A stretch of DNA of 64,000 nucleotides, taken from contig NC_087076.1 in the NCBI RefSeq assembly GCF_026151205.1, positions 16,711,919-16,775,918 on the forward strand. The letters are read 5' to 3'. The DNA comes from Bolinopsis microptera (Eukaryota > Ctenophora > Tentaculata > Lobata > Bolinopsidae). The notes under the pieces are model-generated. The model made no database searches. It was not told the origin of the DNA and was given only the letters and a program-made list of their open reading frames with translations. The translations under genes were made by a program, and so were the position numbers. Shown here one piece after another: positions 46,701 through 57,334 of this stretch (position 1 is the stretch's first letter; each line of letters starts with the position of its first letter).

Positions 46701-49427
46701 ACGGCATCATGAAGCGACGAATGTTTTAGACCTAGAGCATGACCAATTTCGTGGAGAGCGACGTAAAACAAACTTGTTTTCCCTGCGTCTTGTTTTTTCA
46801 CGGAATAAGTCTCAAAGTTGTTGAAATGAATTTCTCCATTGACTGGGACAAACGCGTGGGCCTTTTCAACACCAGCACCGTGAAACACCCTACCATCAGC
46901 GTGCCGATTATCGTTCATGAACATGAAAATAATGTCAGTGCTATGGACGTCTGATGGATTTGCTTCTTGAAACTCGATTCCATTTCCTGCGTACACCTCG
47001 ATTGCTCTGATAACTTCTCTTCGAGTAAGCTCCTCTCCTAAAGGAGAGAATCGTAAGTTTATCATACAATCCTCGATTTAATCATTATACCAGAAAAAAC
47101 CCACATTTTCTATTTCAACAGTCAGATTGGTCGGCTGATATATAATTTAGATGTTATGATGAATCAATAAAGGATGATTCCCGAAATTTTCTTTTCAAAA
47201 TATGATCCGTTGTCGACCAAATGATCAATAATAAAGTTCAATAATAGTGCATTTTACCTAAACTTGCCATCATCATGATATTTGAAACTTACCTAGATTT
47301 GAGCTGTGGTTGAGAAAGGTGTAAGTTATTGATTTTCCATTAGGATACCATCTGAAATTAGACAAAGCGTACCGCTTGGCTCTTCCTCCTGTGTTTGATA
47401 CGTGGTCCTGGTTCCTAGTACATATCCTGGATGTTAGAATCTTTATCTTGTGATTTAGGTAATTCGAGCCTCCCAGCGTGAACAAGACGACTGAAGAATC
47501 TGCGTCCAAATTTGTGGCAAACTCGAACACTCTTTTTCCATTAACTGCGATGGATGCTTTTTCTGGTTTGACAGTCAGTCTAATCTTAAAACGATGAGCA
47601 ATTCTTTGATCATGGTCAAAATATACGTAGGGTGGTTTTCTGCCAGCACCCTTTCTACGTCCTCGAGTATAAATTCCATATCTAAAGGAAAGTCGTTCGT
47701 TTTGACGCTCGTGATTTACCATCACGTAGATGGATTGATGAGTTACTTGATTGTGGTTAAAGGCGATTCCTATATGAGACTGTGATTTGCTTTTTGCACC
47801 AAACTCGACGTCAAACTCAAAATAATAGTTGTCATTGTTTTCCCAAATTTCATTTCTGGTTCCATCAGCCAATCTATTTGGATATTGAGTGCAAATGTTC
47901 AACACACTATCATTATCAAGAATGCAGGGGTCTCTTGAATTGCTATCACTTTCAATCACACCCTCTCCCTCTTCACATTTGAACGTTCCCATCTCGTCCT
48001 TGAAGGAAGTGTCACGGTTTCCACACCTTTCAGACGTCATAACTTCAGCTTCTTTTTCTGATATTTCACCGGTCTCCGGAAATCCATTAAATCTCTGAAA
48101 TGCCTTTATGGCCTCAACAAAAGAGTCTTGATCAATGCCTTGGTTCATCGGTTGTTCTTCAATTTCTTCTGTTTTAGATTCAACCTGCTCCGAATTCTTC
48201 TTCTTTTTTATTTTGCTTTTCGAAACACCTATGTCGAAAAACCCATTATATGTAAAGTAGCCAAGTAGATTAGGCTTCTCTCTGTTCTCCGTGTATTCTT
48301 TTTCCTTTACCTTGACTGACTTTACAGGCAGCACGGCATCATTCAACTGAGGTTTAAAAGTATTCAATGTTTCTTCCTCCTTATCATCGTCTTCGCTTTC
48401 ATCCTTATCTTCCTCTGATGGAGTCATGAAATTGAAAATTGTGTTGTTATTCAAAAGTGCCTCTATTACCGGGGGTACTACAACGATCGGCTTATCCGTC
48501 ACTTCTTGGCGGTGGAAAGTAACAGCTTTGGGTGGTGGTCTCTCAGTTCCCTCTTCCTCCAATGGCTCTGGTTTGATGACTTCACCAGGTCCAGTGTATT
48601 CGATGTACTTAAGAATTTTGATGCTTGTTCCATTCTCTGTCTCTAAATACAAGCCTAGCTGGGATTGGCCATCTGACAAGTCTGAATCTACGAGGAAGTC
48701 TTGCACACGGTATAGTATTCCCAAGTTCGATGTAACCTCGATCGCCCTGTTCTCTGGTATTAGGGGTATCTTGATGCTCTTCACAACGTTATCTTCATCC
48801 AGCCACGTGTCCTCAAATCCTAAGTTTACTACGAAGCAGTCCCGGAAAAAGGCTGCTTTGCATAACTCGATAGGAATGACTTCTCCCCTCGGTGTTTCGA
48901 TAACAGGAATTGAAGTAACGGTATCAATTTCGTCGATCCGCTGGATAAAATAATCATCTCCGGCAATCGCTCGATGTAGCTGTATTCTTCAAGGAATCTC
49001 AAACAGCTCTCTTCAGAAGCGGTTATTGAAATAGTTTGGGCATCGCTATCAACGACATACTTTCCATGGTTTGTGAACCTAAGTCGCTCCTCGTTTATTT
49101 CTATTCGTACCTTATCTTGCACATCGATCATTATGGTTTGAAGTGCGGATATCGTAAGTTCATTTTCGTCGTCACCAAGTGTATATGTGATAAGTTTTTC
49201 CGGATCACTGATTGTGTTTCTAAAATGCATTACATCAATTTCGAGCTCGATATCTTGTATTTCGATGGTCATATCACAAGCAGAATTTGGCATCTCTTGG
49301 TCGTTGAAGGCAAAGAAGATCCTTAATCCGGATTCAATACGCCAATATGATCTGTATTTTTTATGTAATGTATTCTCGTTTACTTTACTGGAAATATCCA
49401 TCTCGTAGAAATACTGAGTAACCGAAC
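43703..49427 (-). CDS. Matrix metalloproteinase with extra beta-rich domain: C-terminal part of a mosaic secreted protease
   Basis: Minus-strand exons: 49427-47293, 47037-46689, 46511-46438, 45530-45308, 45129-45032, 44803-44565, 44138-44067, 43807-43703 (TAA). From N to C: a long acidic region of unknown fold; a propeptide helix (FVEAIKAFQRFNGF) and cysteine switch SERCGNRD (canonical PRCGxPD) near 48030; an inserted ~170-residue beta-rich segment; the furin-like site GRAKRYAL near 47370; and the catalytic domain. That domain has EKAHAFVP and GEIHF metal/structural blocks, the zinc site HEIGHALGLKH near 46740, and Met-turn AVM. A hemopexin-like propeller follows, with blades starting SIDAALYFY, GVVDAAF, RVKSAF and AAISRV. 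Its ends carry Cys (NCLDS and WCVA), as in the propeller-closing disulfide. The product is a secreted zinc endopeptidase held latent until propeptide cleavage. The large exon needs a one-base frame change near 48990. Confidence 0.9.
45690..45893. mobile_element. Probable small foldback/MITE element in an MMP intron
   Basis: Outer inverted arms share AGGACTTTATT (left) and its relative AATAAAGTCC (right). Inner arms read TTGAACGGACATTA and TAATGTCCGTTCAA, a perfect 14-bp inverted pair about 130 bp apart. It lies in the intron between exons 45308-45530 and 46438-46511. No target duplication was resolved. Confidence 0.6.
46028..46082. repeat. Short tandem repeat of ATCGATACATGACACA
   Basis: Three copies of a ~17-bp unit, ATCGATACATGACACA, in the same MMP intron. 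Non-coding. Confidence 0.85.
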
Positions 49428-49781
49428 CTGAGATTATTTTTTATCATAATCTGAAAATCTGACACGTGCTCAATATAAGATTTACAATTTATCTTTCTTA
49501 CAGCTTACCTGAATAATAATATAACAGTATCAGTAAATAAAAGCGGCCATTTCTTGTCATATGAAAATAATCCTGGTATTACTATTAAATATATCTTAAG
49601 AGGTCGCGCAGAACAATCATAAAATTTAACGGATTCCAGGGATAAATTTCATTCGAGAACACTGATAAATAATATTATAATCCATATGTACTTGCTTAAC
49701 TGAAGTTATTAAACTGAAAAGAAAGTATATAAATAAATAATAATATGTCAGAATATTTAATGATTTGAAATTGACACCTAC

Positions 49782-51863
49782 AGTTGTCTGCATTTGTTGC
49801 ACCCCAGTCGGAAAACTCGTCACTTTTACAATCGCCACATTTTCCATCTGCTTCTAGAAAACTTCCACGACCACAAACTAAGAAATTAAATTTAGCAAGA
49901 ATAAAGTATTTCGCATTTATAATGATAACTGTTAGATTTTGTTTGTCACAAATGAAATTTTTCAAACGTTAGGAAATAGGAATGGGATGAAATCGTGTTA
50001 AAACGTATGCATTACATTTATATAGACTAATTTAACGCCAATTTTTCATTGGGAAATCGGTAATCTGCCGATACATGGTTGGGGTACAGTTAGGGCACGA
50101 ACCAAGTCTTAGTTGATGTACAGTACGGGTTCTGTTCAGGCAAAAGGAACTGTCGAGGCACCGTCAGGGTAAAGTTGACGCAGAAAAAAAGAAAAACACT
50201 AATTTGCATCTTAGTTCATGTGCAATTAATGTTAGGTTACAAAACAAATATAATTTTAATAAACTTATTTCAAAATTGAACTCACTCCATTCGCAGTCCT
50301 CAATATTTGTCCCAGATCCAGAACTGACAGTTTTTCCAGAAGGGCAAGAAATACAGGATGTAACAAACTCTCCTCCACTGTAGGTGTCGACTAAACAGTC
50401 TTGACATAAATTATCACTGTCGAAATACTGTCCCGGATCACAAGGCTCTGATAAAAATTTTCCTTGAGCACAAAAAAGTAGGAATTCATTACGATCATTC
50501 AATAGATGGACAAGGATTAGCAAACATCGCATACATTCATCGAGTAGAATTGGCTTATAATTAGAAAGATACTGCTAAATTTCAGCAAATAAATCGTTTT
50601 TAATTGACACTATTGAATATCGAACTCACTCCATTCGCAGTCCTCAATATTTGTCCCAGATCCAGAACTAACGGTTTTACCAGAAGGACAAGAAGTACAG
50701 GAGGCAACAAACTCTCCTCCACTGTAGGTGTCGACTAAACAGTCTTGACATCCACTATTACTATCGAAATACTGTCCCGGGTCACAAGGCACTGATAAAA
50801 AGTTTCCTTGATTATAATTTTAAATTGTTTTCATGCATTGCAACGAATCATTGTATCTACAAGGATTGGCAAACATCATATTCATTTATTGAGTTAAAAT
50901 TGGCTTACGATTATATATACATTATATAATCCTGTAATTAAGCAATTACATCGTTAAAAAAATTACATAGGTTTTTTATTTCGAACTTACTCCATAGTCC
51001 ATTCGCAGTCCTCAATATTTGTTCCTGATCCAGAACTGACAGTTTTGCCAGAAGGGCAAGAAGTACAGGATGTAACGAACTCTCCTCCACTGTAGGTGTC
51101 GACTAAACAGTCTTGACATCCACTATTACTGTCGAAATACTGTCCCGGGTCACAAGGCTCTGATAAAAAGTTTCCTTGATAATTTTAAATCGTTTTCATG
51201 CATTGCAACCAATCATTGTATCTACAAGCATTGGCATACATCATATTCATTTATTGAATAAATTGGCTCACGATTAGATATACATTATATAATACTGTAA
51301 TTAAGCAATTACATCGTTAAAAAAATTACATAGGTTTTTTATTTCGAACTCACTCCATTCGCAGTCCTCAATATTTGTCCCCGATCCAGAACTAACGGTT
51401 TTGCCAGAAGGACAAGAAGTACATGATGTAACGAACTCTCCTCCACTGTAGGTGTCGACTAAACAGTCTTGACATCCACTACTAATGTCCAAATACTGTC
51501 CCGGATCACAAGGCACTGATAAAAAGTTTCTTTGAGCACAAAAATGTTGTAATGCATTTCGACCATTCAATGGATGGACAAGGATTAGCAAATATCGTAT
51601 TCATTCCTTGAGTTAGAGTTGGCTTACGATTAAAAAGATAATGCTGTAACTAAACAACTAAATTGTTTTAAAAAATTGGCAATGTTTAAAATCGAACTCA
51701 CTCCATTCGCAGTCCTCAATATTTGTTCCTGATCCAGAACTGACTGTTTTGCCAGATGGACAAGAAGTACAGGATGTAAGAATCTCTCCTCCACTGTAGG
51801 TGTCGACTAAACAGTCTTGACATAAACTATCACTGTCGAAATACTGTCCCGGATCACAAGGCA
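49782..51863 (-). CDS. Tandem Cys-rich (GCC2/GCC3, ephrin-receptor-like) module exons
   Basis: Exons on the minus strand: 51863-51702, 51515-51354, 51159-50991 (frame-breaking), 50791-50630, 50447-50286 and 49877-49782. The four intact repeat exons are exactly 162 nt, phase 1 at both ends. They encode near-identical modules PCDPGQYFDS...CQDCLVDTYSGGEF...SCPSGKTV...EDCEW, with six Cys in the spacing of GCC2/GCC3 or ephrin-receptor-like EGF-type modules. The 96-nt exon encodes a shorter divergent module (CGRGSFLEADGKCGDC...ADNC). Its split Cys codon is completed by the first bases of the long MMP exon at 49427, which directly links these modules to the protease. Modules of this kind are extracellular and usually mediate protein-protein contacts. 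The exon at 50991-51159 is 169 nt because of a 7-nt insertion next to its donor. Confidence 0.85.
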
Positions 51864-52660
51864 CTGATAAAAAGTTTCCTTGAGCACAAAAAAGTTAGAA
51901 AAAATGTCAACCATTCATTTTCAATGGATGGACAAGGATGGGCAAACATCATATTCATAGATTGAAATAAAGTTGGTTTACGATTATAGATGGACATTGG
52001 ACAAGGATTACGATGCTGATAAGCCTATGGTTTCTTAAAGGGTCATTACCATTGACACTTTCGTTTTTGAGTTTGTACCATGACTACTTAAACATTTTCG
52101 GTTGACAGGCAATTTTCTTAAGCGATTTGCAAATTCAACTTTAAACTATTTTCAACAAAATGTACAAGGATTGATCTGTGAACCAAATTATAATTCTCTT
52201 AATCAAAATCAAGATGACTTAGCACAGCGAACTAAACTCAAGTTCTGTTCTAACAAGTAATCGTTAAAAGCTTTCACCTTACATGCTACATTTCGCCTTA
52301 TCAGTAATCTAAATTTATCAGTCATCCCAATCATCATCTATAGCCCCCTAGGCCTATGCAACTTTATCAGTGCAAATCACTTAAACATCGTTCACCTAGA
52401 ATTTTACTTTATTTAACTTTATGATTGATCCACAAACCCCCTTGCATTAGTCAATTTCTGTAACAATCTTCCAGAGAAGTATAATTTTGTAAGTTTTAGC
52501 AAACGCGTTTCATTTACATTTACAGATTTAAATAGGCACTAAGTAGGCTCAACCGTTACGATCTTGTTATGCTCTCAGAACTGATAGTTTTTGCAAGCTC
52601 ATCTTTCAAGCTCATCTTCATCAGATATAATACTATACACCGCCTATTAGTAATACTAGC
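51864..52660. other. Spacer upstream (minus strand) of the Cys-rich exons
   Basis: No exon recognised. If the SRCR/TSP1 cassettes and the protease form one gene, this is intron. If not, it would have to contain the promoter and signal-peptide exon of the protease, and I could not find one. Confidence 0.45.
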
Positions 52661-55418
52661 AGGAACCCGTATAATATATATTTCTAATTTGAAGAAACAT
52701 TTTGAAAAGAAGTTAGAATTTTACCGCCTACAGGACCGAAATAAATGGAAATCTTGGCCAATCAAATCAAATAACATTTTGAGGAAAGTTCAAGAACAAG
52801 GGCGCACTACTAGGAACTACAAAAGGAAACACCATAACCAACAACGTAGAACTGAACGTGATGCCAAGAGAGCAATCTTGAACCATAGTGTTGTTGTTTT
52901 GGTTGACATGGATATCCCTCTTGGTGCTATTGCATTACTTGGTAAAGGATTAGGTTTTGTTCCAACACCAAAAGTGGACAAACTGAAACTTAGATTGGAT
53001 ATGAAACTTTTGTCAGATAAAGTCATCACCCAGTCCAACAGAAACATCGCCAAGAAAAACACCCCTTTCCTTCAGGACGAGTCCTTTGAACCAGTCCCCA
53101 AAAAATTGAGACAGCCAAGATACACAACAAAAGCCTCCACCACTGACAGAGTTGTGAATGAAACTGTCGAAAGAATGAGGACAGAACTGGACATCAAACT
53201 CCAACATGATGAACCTGAAAAACCTTCAAACCTCTCCAAAGACGAACTTAAAGGGTTGAAATGGTTAGAACGTCAAGTTTCTGATGGAAAGATCGCCGTC
53301 ACAAAAGCTGATAAGGGTGGTGCCACCATAATTGTTGACCCTGATGTTTTGAGAAAGAGATCAGTTGACAAACTAAGCAACCCTTCCTTGTACAAAAAAC
53401 TTGACTACGACCCTACCAAAGCCTTGCACAAAGAACTGGTCAACCTATGGATTGACGGAAAGACAAGAGGGTTGATTCCTGCAAAGACAGCTAAGAGTAT
53501 CATGGGTATATCGAATGAACTCAAAGCTGACCAATCAGGACCAACAAACGCTCAAAGCACTTTACCGCATTTCAAACCAGGAAAGCCTTACTTCTACCCT
53601 TGCTTGAAAATTCACAAGCTTAAGAAAGATGATTTGAAACCTGGTGTTGAGCCACCCGCAAGGCTTATTACAGCACTCCAAGAGGGAGTTACAAGACGTT
53701 CAGATGTTTACCTTGCTGACACATTTTTACGCTCATTGGAACGTGAATTTTGTGGGGATCTACTTATCGACTCTGGAGATGCACTTAACTGGTTAGACGG
53801 CATCAACAGTTCATTTGATCACAATACTAAACGCCGGCTCAGAAGCTTTGCTTTTGACTACAAGGCATTATATGATTCTCTTAAACCCGATTTGGCAATG
53901 GAAGCCCTAACTGTTGCTATGACTGAATGTCGAACGGAATGGAGTGAGGAGTTCAAACAATGGATCCTTGCCCTCGTAGACCTCAGCTTCAGAGCTTCTA
54001 TTGGCCAATTTGAAGGTGATTGGTACCAACAACTAGTCGGAATACCAACGGGAGGAAGCCTCTGTGTACAAATTGCGAATATAGCAGTTTACTACTATAT
54101 GAGAAAAGTAGTATATTCTGATGAACACTTGATGAAAAACGTGTCAACAGTAAAGAGATACATAGACGATGGAGCGGGTTTTTTTGATGGAACAAAAAGA
54201 CAGTTTTCAGAATTTATCTCTAATGTCAACTCGAGACTCAGTAGTGTAGGTCTTAATATAGATGAGTTCAGCATCGAAGACCCTGGAGGATTTACTTGTT
54301 TCCTCGACATACAATTTACATTTGACGTCGATGGAAACCTCCAGACTGACCTGTATGTAAAGGAAACTGATTCTAGGTCTTATCTATACTTTGGATCCAC
54401 CCACCCTAACCATGTCTACAGCAGCATCATCTATTCCCAATGTCTCCGTCTCCGCCGTATCATCAATGACAATGATAGGTTAGCCCTAAGAATCGACGAG
54501 CTGAAAGAGTGCTTTTCGAACTCAAACTATCCGAAAAAGATGATCAACAACATCTCTTCGAAGGTGAAAACATTCGAACGCAGGCTCCCCACCTGCAGGG
54601 ACACCTCGAACAGTTCTATATTGCTCCCTGTGTCCCCTGATAACACAATACGTGTTATCTCCACCTTCGGAGGTGACGCGGCACTGATAGACGTAATTGA
54701 AAAGTTTGAGTCCACCATAGAGACTTCTCCGAGTTTGTCGTCTACCTCTAACACCGACACGACAAGTACAACGGAGACCTCCAACCAGGATAGAAACACC
54801 GGCAAAAGACTATTCAGTTATGTTAAAAGATCAGGCGCATCTTTGCGGAGAAGACTCCTCAACCCACAATTGCACGCAGAGGATAACACTGTAACAAAAA
54901 CAGAACCTTGCCATCAAAGAAATTGTAAGTGTTGTGCAATGATAGGAAGTGAAAAGTGTTATTGTATTAATGGAGTCAAGATAAGACAAGCTCCAGGGAC
55001 CTGTTCTAGCTACAACATAGTCTATATATTCATTTGTAAATTATGTCCATCTCCTTTCTGCTATGTTGGACGTACCATTAGGACTTTGCATGAAAGAGTA
55101 ACCGAACATAGAGCTAACTATTATAAATTATTGAAAGACCCTTCCTTAAAACATAGTGATGATTTTTTATCTGATGATAGTGACACTTACAGTTTAGCAG
55201 CTCACCTAATAGACTCACATAACCTTTCCAATAGACCTGATTTTGATGCTTCTTATAATGTTTTTATCCTAAAGAATTCTAGTCCTAGTAATTTAGAAGT
55301 TAACGAACATCTACTTATACAAAAACTCAGAACTTTGAAACCATATGGTATTAATTCATGTGATCCTTTTGGTATGCCACTTTTATTTGAAAATAAAACT
55401 TTTGATAATGGTCCTTAA
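52569..55418 (+). CDS. Penelope-like element 2: reverse transcriptase with GIY-YIG endonuclease
   Basis: The open frame has 949 codons, but its first ~36 lie in flanking repeat DNA, so the element's own frame begins after 52678 and the true start is uncertain. Conserved Penelope features in order: ITKADKGG-like block (VTKADKGGATIIVD, about residue 250), FYPCLKIHKL, FDYKALYDSL, GIPTGGSLCVQ (about 495), the catalytic YIDDGAGFF (about 530), a Cys-rich linker (CHQRNCKCC), and GIY-YIG endonuclease with IVYIF near 814 and CYVGRT near 830, followed by RVTEHRANYYK. There are no internal stops. This is a canonical endonuclease-plus Penelope protein, distinct from element 1. Expression and retrotransposition would use the element's own promoter. 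It lies antisense between the two halves of the proposed mosaic protease gene. Confidence 0.93.
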   Translation: MLSELIVFASSSFKLIFIRYNTIHRLLVILAGTRIIYISNLKKHFEKKLEFYRLQDRNKWKSWPIKSNNILRKVQEQGRTTRNYKRKHHNQQRRTERDAKRAILNHSVVVLVDMDIPLGAIALLGKGLGFVPTPKVDKLKLRLDMKLLSDKVITQSNRNIAKKNTPFLQDESFEPVPKKLRQPRYTTKASTTDRVVNETVERMRTELDIKLQHDEPEKPSNLSKDELKGLKWLERQVSDGKIAVTKADKGGATIIVDPDVLRKRSVDKLSNPSLYKKLDYDPTKALHKELVNLWIDGKTRGLIPAKTAKSIMGISNELKADQSGPTNAQSTLPHFKPGKPYFYPCLKIHKLKKDDLKPGVEPPARLITALQEGVTRRSDVYLADTFLRSLEREFCGDLLIDSGDALNWLDGINSSFDHNTKRRLRSFAFDYKALYDSLKPDLAMEALTVAMTECRTEWSEEFKQWILALVDLSFRASIGQFEGDWYQQLVGIPTGGSLCVQIANIAVYYYMRKVVYSDEHLMKNVSTVKRYIDDGAGFFDGTKRQFSEFISNVNSRLSSVGLNIDEFSIEDPGGFTCFLDIQFTFDVDGNLQTDLYVKETDSRSYLYFGSTHPNHVYSSIIYSQCLRLRRIINDNDRLALRIDELKECFSNSNYPKKMINNISSKVKTFERRLPTCRDTSNSSILLPVSPDNTIRVISTFGGDAALIDVIEKFESTIETSPSLSSTSNTDTTSTTETSNQDRNTGKRLFSYVKRSGASLRRRLLNPQLHAEDNTVTKTEPCHQRNCKCCAMIGSEKCYCINGVKIRQAPGTCSSYNIVYIFICKLCPSPFCYVGRTIRTLHERVTEHRANYYKLLKDPSLKHSDDFLSDDSDTYSLAAHLIDSHNLSNRPDFDASYNVFILKNSSPSNLEVNEHLLIQKLRTLKPYGINSCDPFGMPLLFENKTFDNGP

Positions 55419-55702
55419 ATTATTTCACCCTTAATGCAGGGACTAGTATATTTTTTCCGACTAGTTGGGGCCTCACAACCCCCCATACCCGAGTGCTTCC
55501 CATTCCATTTTTGAGAGTTTGGCTTCTTTTTACAGCTAACATCCTTTAGTTCAAATTAAAATTTTCTGATATAATTGGAGTATTAACCCTTATCTTTATT
55601 AGGTACTGAAGATGTCCGAAAATGTTTTACCAATGATGTTATAAAGATTTTGTTGGAATTTTTAAACTCATTCGTTGTCTGACTGTGGGAACTATTGATT
55701 CT
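52661..55702 (+). mobile_element. Penelope-like element 2, inserted in dispersed repeat copy 3
   Basis: The left flank is the start of the dispersed repeat (ACTAGCAGGAACCCGTATAA, 52655-52674). The rest of that repeat resumes at 55710 with ACCCTAAACGGTGTCAAGAC. TAATATA is present on both sides (52672-52678 and 55703-55709), fitting a 7-bp target duplication. The element itself therefore spans about 52679-55702. Confidence 0.85.
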
Positions 55703-55991
55703 TAATATAACCCTAAACGGTGTCAAGACTCAAGATACTAAAATAATTATTACCTATTTAATTTCCGTTTTTGACACCACTTGGGGGTCCAAATTTTCGG
55801 CTCTAAAATCATTATTCCTTGGCCAATTTTTTATTTTTCATGCTGATTTGGAGGCCATCAAAGCATTTGACCCAGCCAAAAAAGTTTCAGTTGTATATCT
55901 TTTACGGTTTTTGCAGAAAGTCGCGTTAAAGTTGATGCCGTGGTGTCAGTAAAATGGCACAGATATATATCGTCTCGCTTTATATATAGTA
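55703..55991 (+). repeat. Dispersed ~310-bp repeat, copy 3 (right part)
   Basis: Continues the repeat interrupted by Penelope element 2, from ACCCTAAACGG to TCGTCTCGCTTTATATATAG, followed by TAGTAAGAT. The left edge of the whole repeat (52648-52660) also begins TAGTA, as in copy 2. The open frame 55695-55952 is a shadow. Confidence 0.88.
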
Positions 55992-56482
55992 AGATACTAA
56001 AGTATTTATTTATCCAATTTTATTTCGCTACTTTATTCCGCTACTTTATTCCATAATTGGGTATACGTTATTTTTGAAAAAGCCTGTAATACATTGTACT
56101 ACATGGCGATATAATTTGTGGGACGATCATATACAGTGTATGTCGATAGACTAAAACACTGTATATAGCTACCCCTATATCGCCATTAGATTGGATTTTT
56201 GTTCGGGGAAATCCTGAAACAATAGCACAATATTGATGCTATCTTGTGCAGATAGTTCTAATTCACGTTTAGGCAACTTTTGCTGATATGCCAACGAAAT
56301 TAACATACTCAATAATTTAAAAACATGGTTTTTGCACCAAAAATCGGGTTTAAGCCGGGGAAACTCAGTCTAATCATTTCATGACCTTTTTTAAAGCACT
56401 CTACGGTCAAAAATACGGTGTTTCCGAGGTCCCTAGCGTATCGAGCAGAAAAAGCCTGTAAGGCAATAGGCATTGTACTACA
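55992..56482. other. AT-rich spacer
   Basis: No exon seen. Short imperfect repeats only (for example CATTGTACTACATGGCGATATA and TATATCGCC near 56091 and 56170, which form an inverted pair). Confidence 0.45.
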
Positions 56483-57070
56483 TTGGCAGCTGTGGGCGTC
56501 GGGCGACAAGGAGACCGATGGTATTATTTTAAAGCTGAGGCTTGGATGGCGAAAGCTTTGAATCAGCTCAGTTGTGAACCACCAGTTGAGATGACTACTT
56601 TTCTGTGCAAGAGGTTTTTGAAGGATAAGTTAGCAATGTTACTGGCAGAATCATTTCATCAGGTTTGCTTTCAAAATGACAAGTTAAAGCAAATGAAAAT
56701 CGCACTTAGCTCAACCAAGAATCAGTTAATTGAGAATCAGAAGTGGGTGATCAGCTTACAGGAAACAATTATTGACTTCAAGGAGAAACAGGTGCACTCT
56801 GCAGGCAGTGTATGCCGATGTAAAAGACACGGCTGAGAGTCAGTTAAAATCGTACAGCGACGCAGTTCGGAAAACGTCATTGTTCGTCAACCTGAAGTTA
56901 CACTGACCTATACGTTTAAGAAAGTCTTCAAGTCTGTGGTACAAGCAGCGGACAGGAGCAACAATATTATACTTTTTGCCTGAAGATGCCAGTGGAAACT
57001 TCAACAGAACTGTTGACGACATACTGTCAGGAGGTTGCACTAAATCTGGCCATTTGAGCACAACAAAACT
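56483..57070 (+). pseudogene. Degraded retroelement ORF1 (coiled coil plus RRM-like)
   Basis: Starts with a 117-codon frame rich in coiled-coil residues (LKQMKIALSSTKNQLIENQ). It continues across frame changes into QAADRSNNIILF and, in another frame, PEDASGNFNRTVDDIL. That order, coiled coil then an N-x-x-x-FGLPE block, is typical of LINE ORF1 proteins with an RRM domain. At least two frameshifts are present. No matching reverse transcriptase was found nearby on this strand. Confidence 0.6.
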
Positions 57071-57139
57071 TTTGGACTGTCGTAACGTGCTGATCTACAC
57101 AGTTTGGCATATTTTTATTAAGAGTGCAGTGCCTTAGTG

Positions 57140-57260
57140 AGCTGGAGCAGGGTAAGTGCAAGTCCTTATTCTGGTTTCAGAACCTTCTCCACAAAAAGCT
57201 TAACAGTCTGACCACTCTCCAAAGTCGGTGAAGCCACCATCAATTACAGCTTGACTTTCT
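57140..57260 (-). pseudogene. Degenerate TSP1 exon downstream of the last SRCR exon
   Basis: On the minus strand this reads as a TSP1 module ([13 protein letters not shown]) homologous to those at 58.3-62.4 kb, with in-frame stops soon after (TGT TAA) and a further stop near its 3' end. It is an older, inactivated cassette at the edge of the array. Confidence 0.75.
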
Positions 57261-57334
57261 TGAATGACAAATTAATAGACTGTCATTTTTATTCATTTTG
57301 AATCGAATCAAAATCTGGACACACATTCAATATT

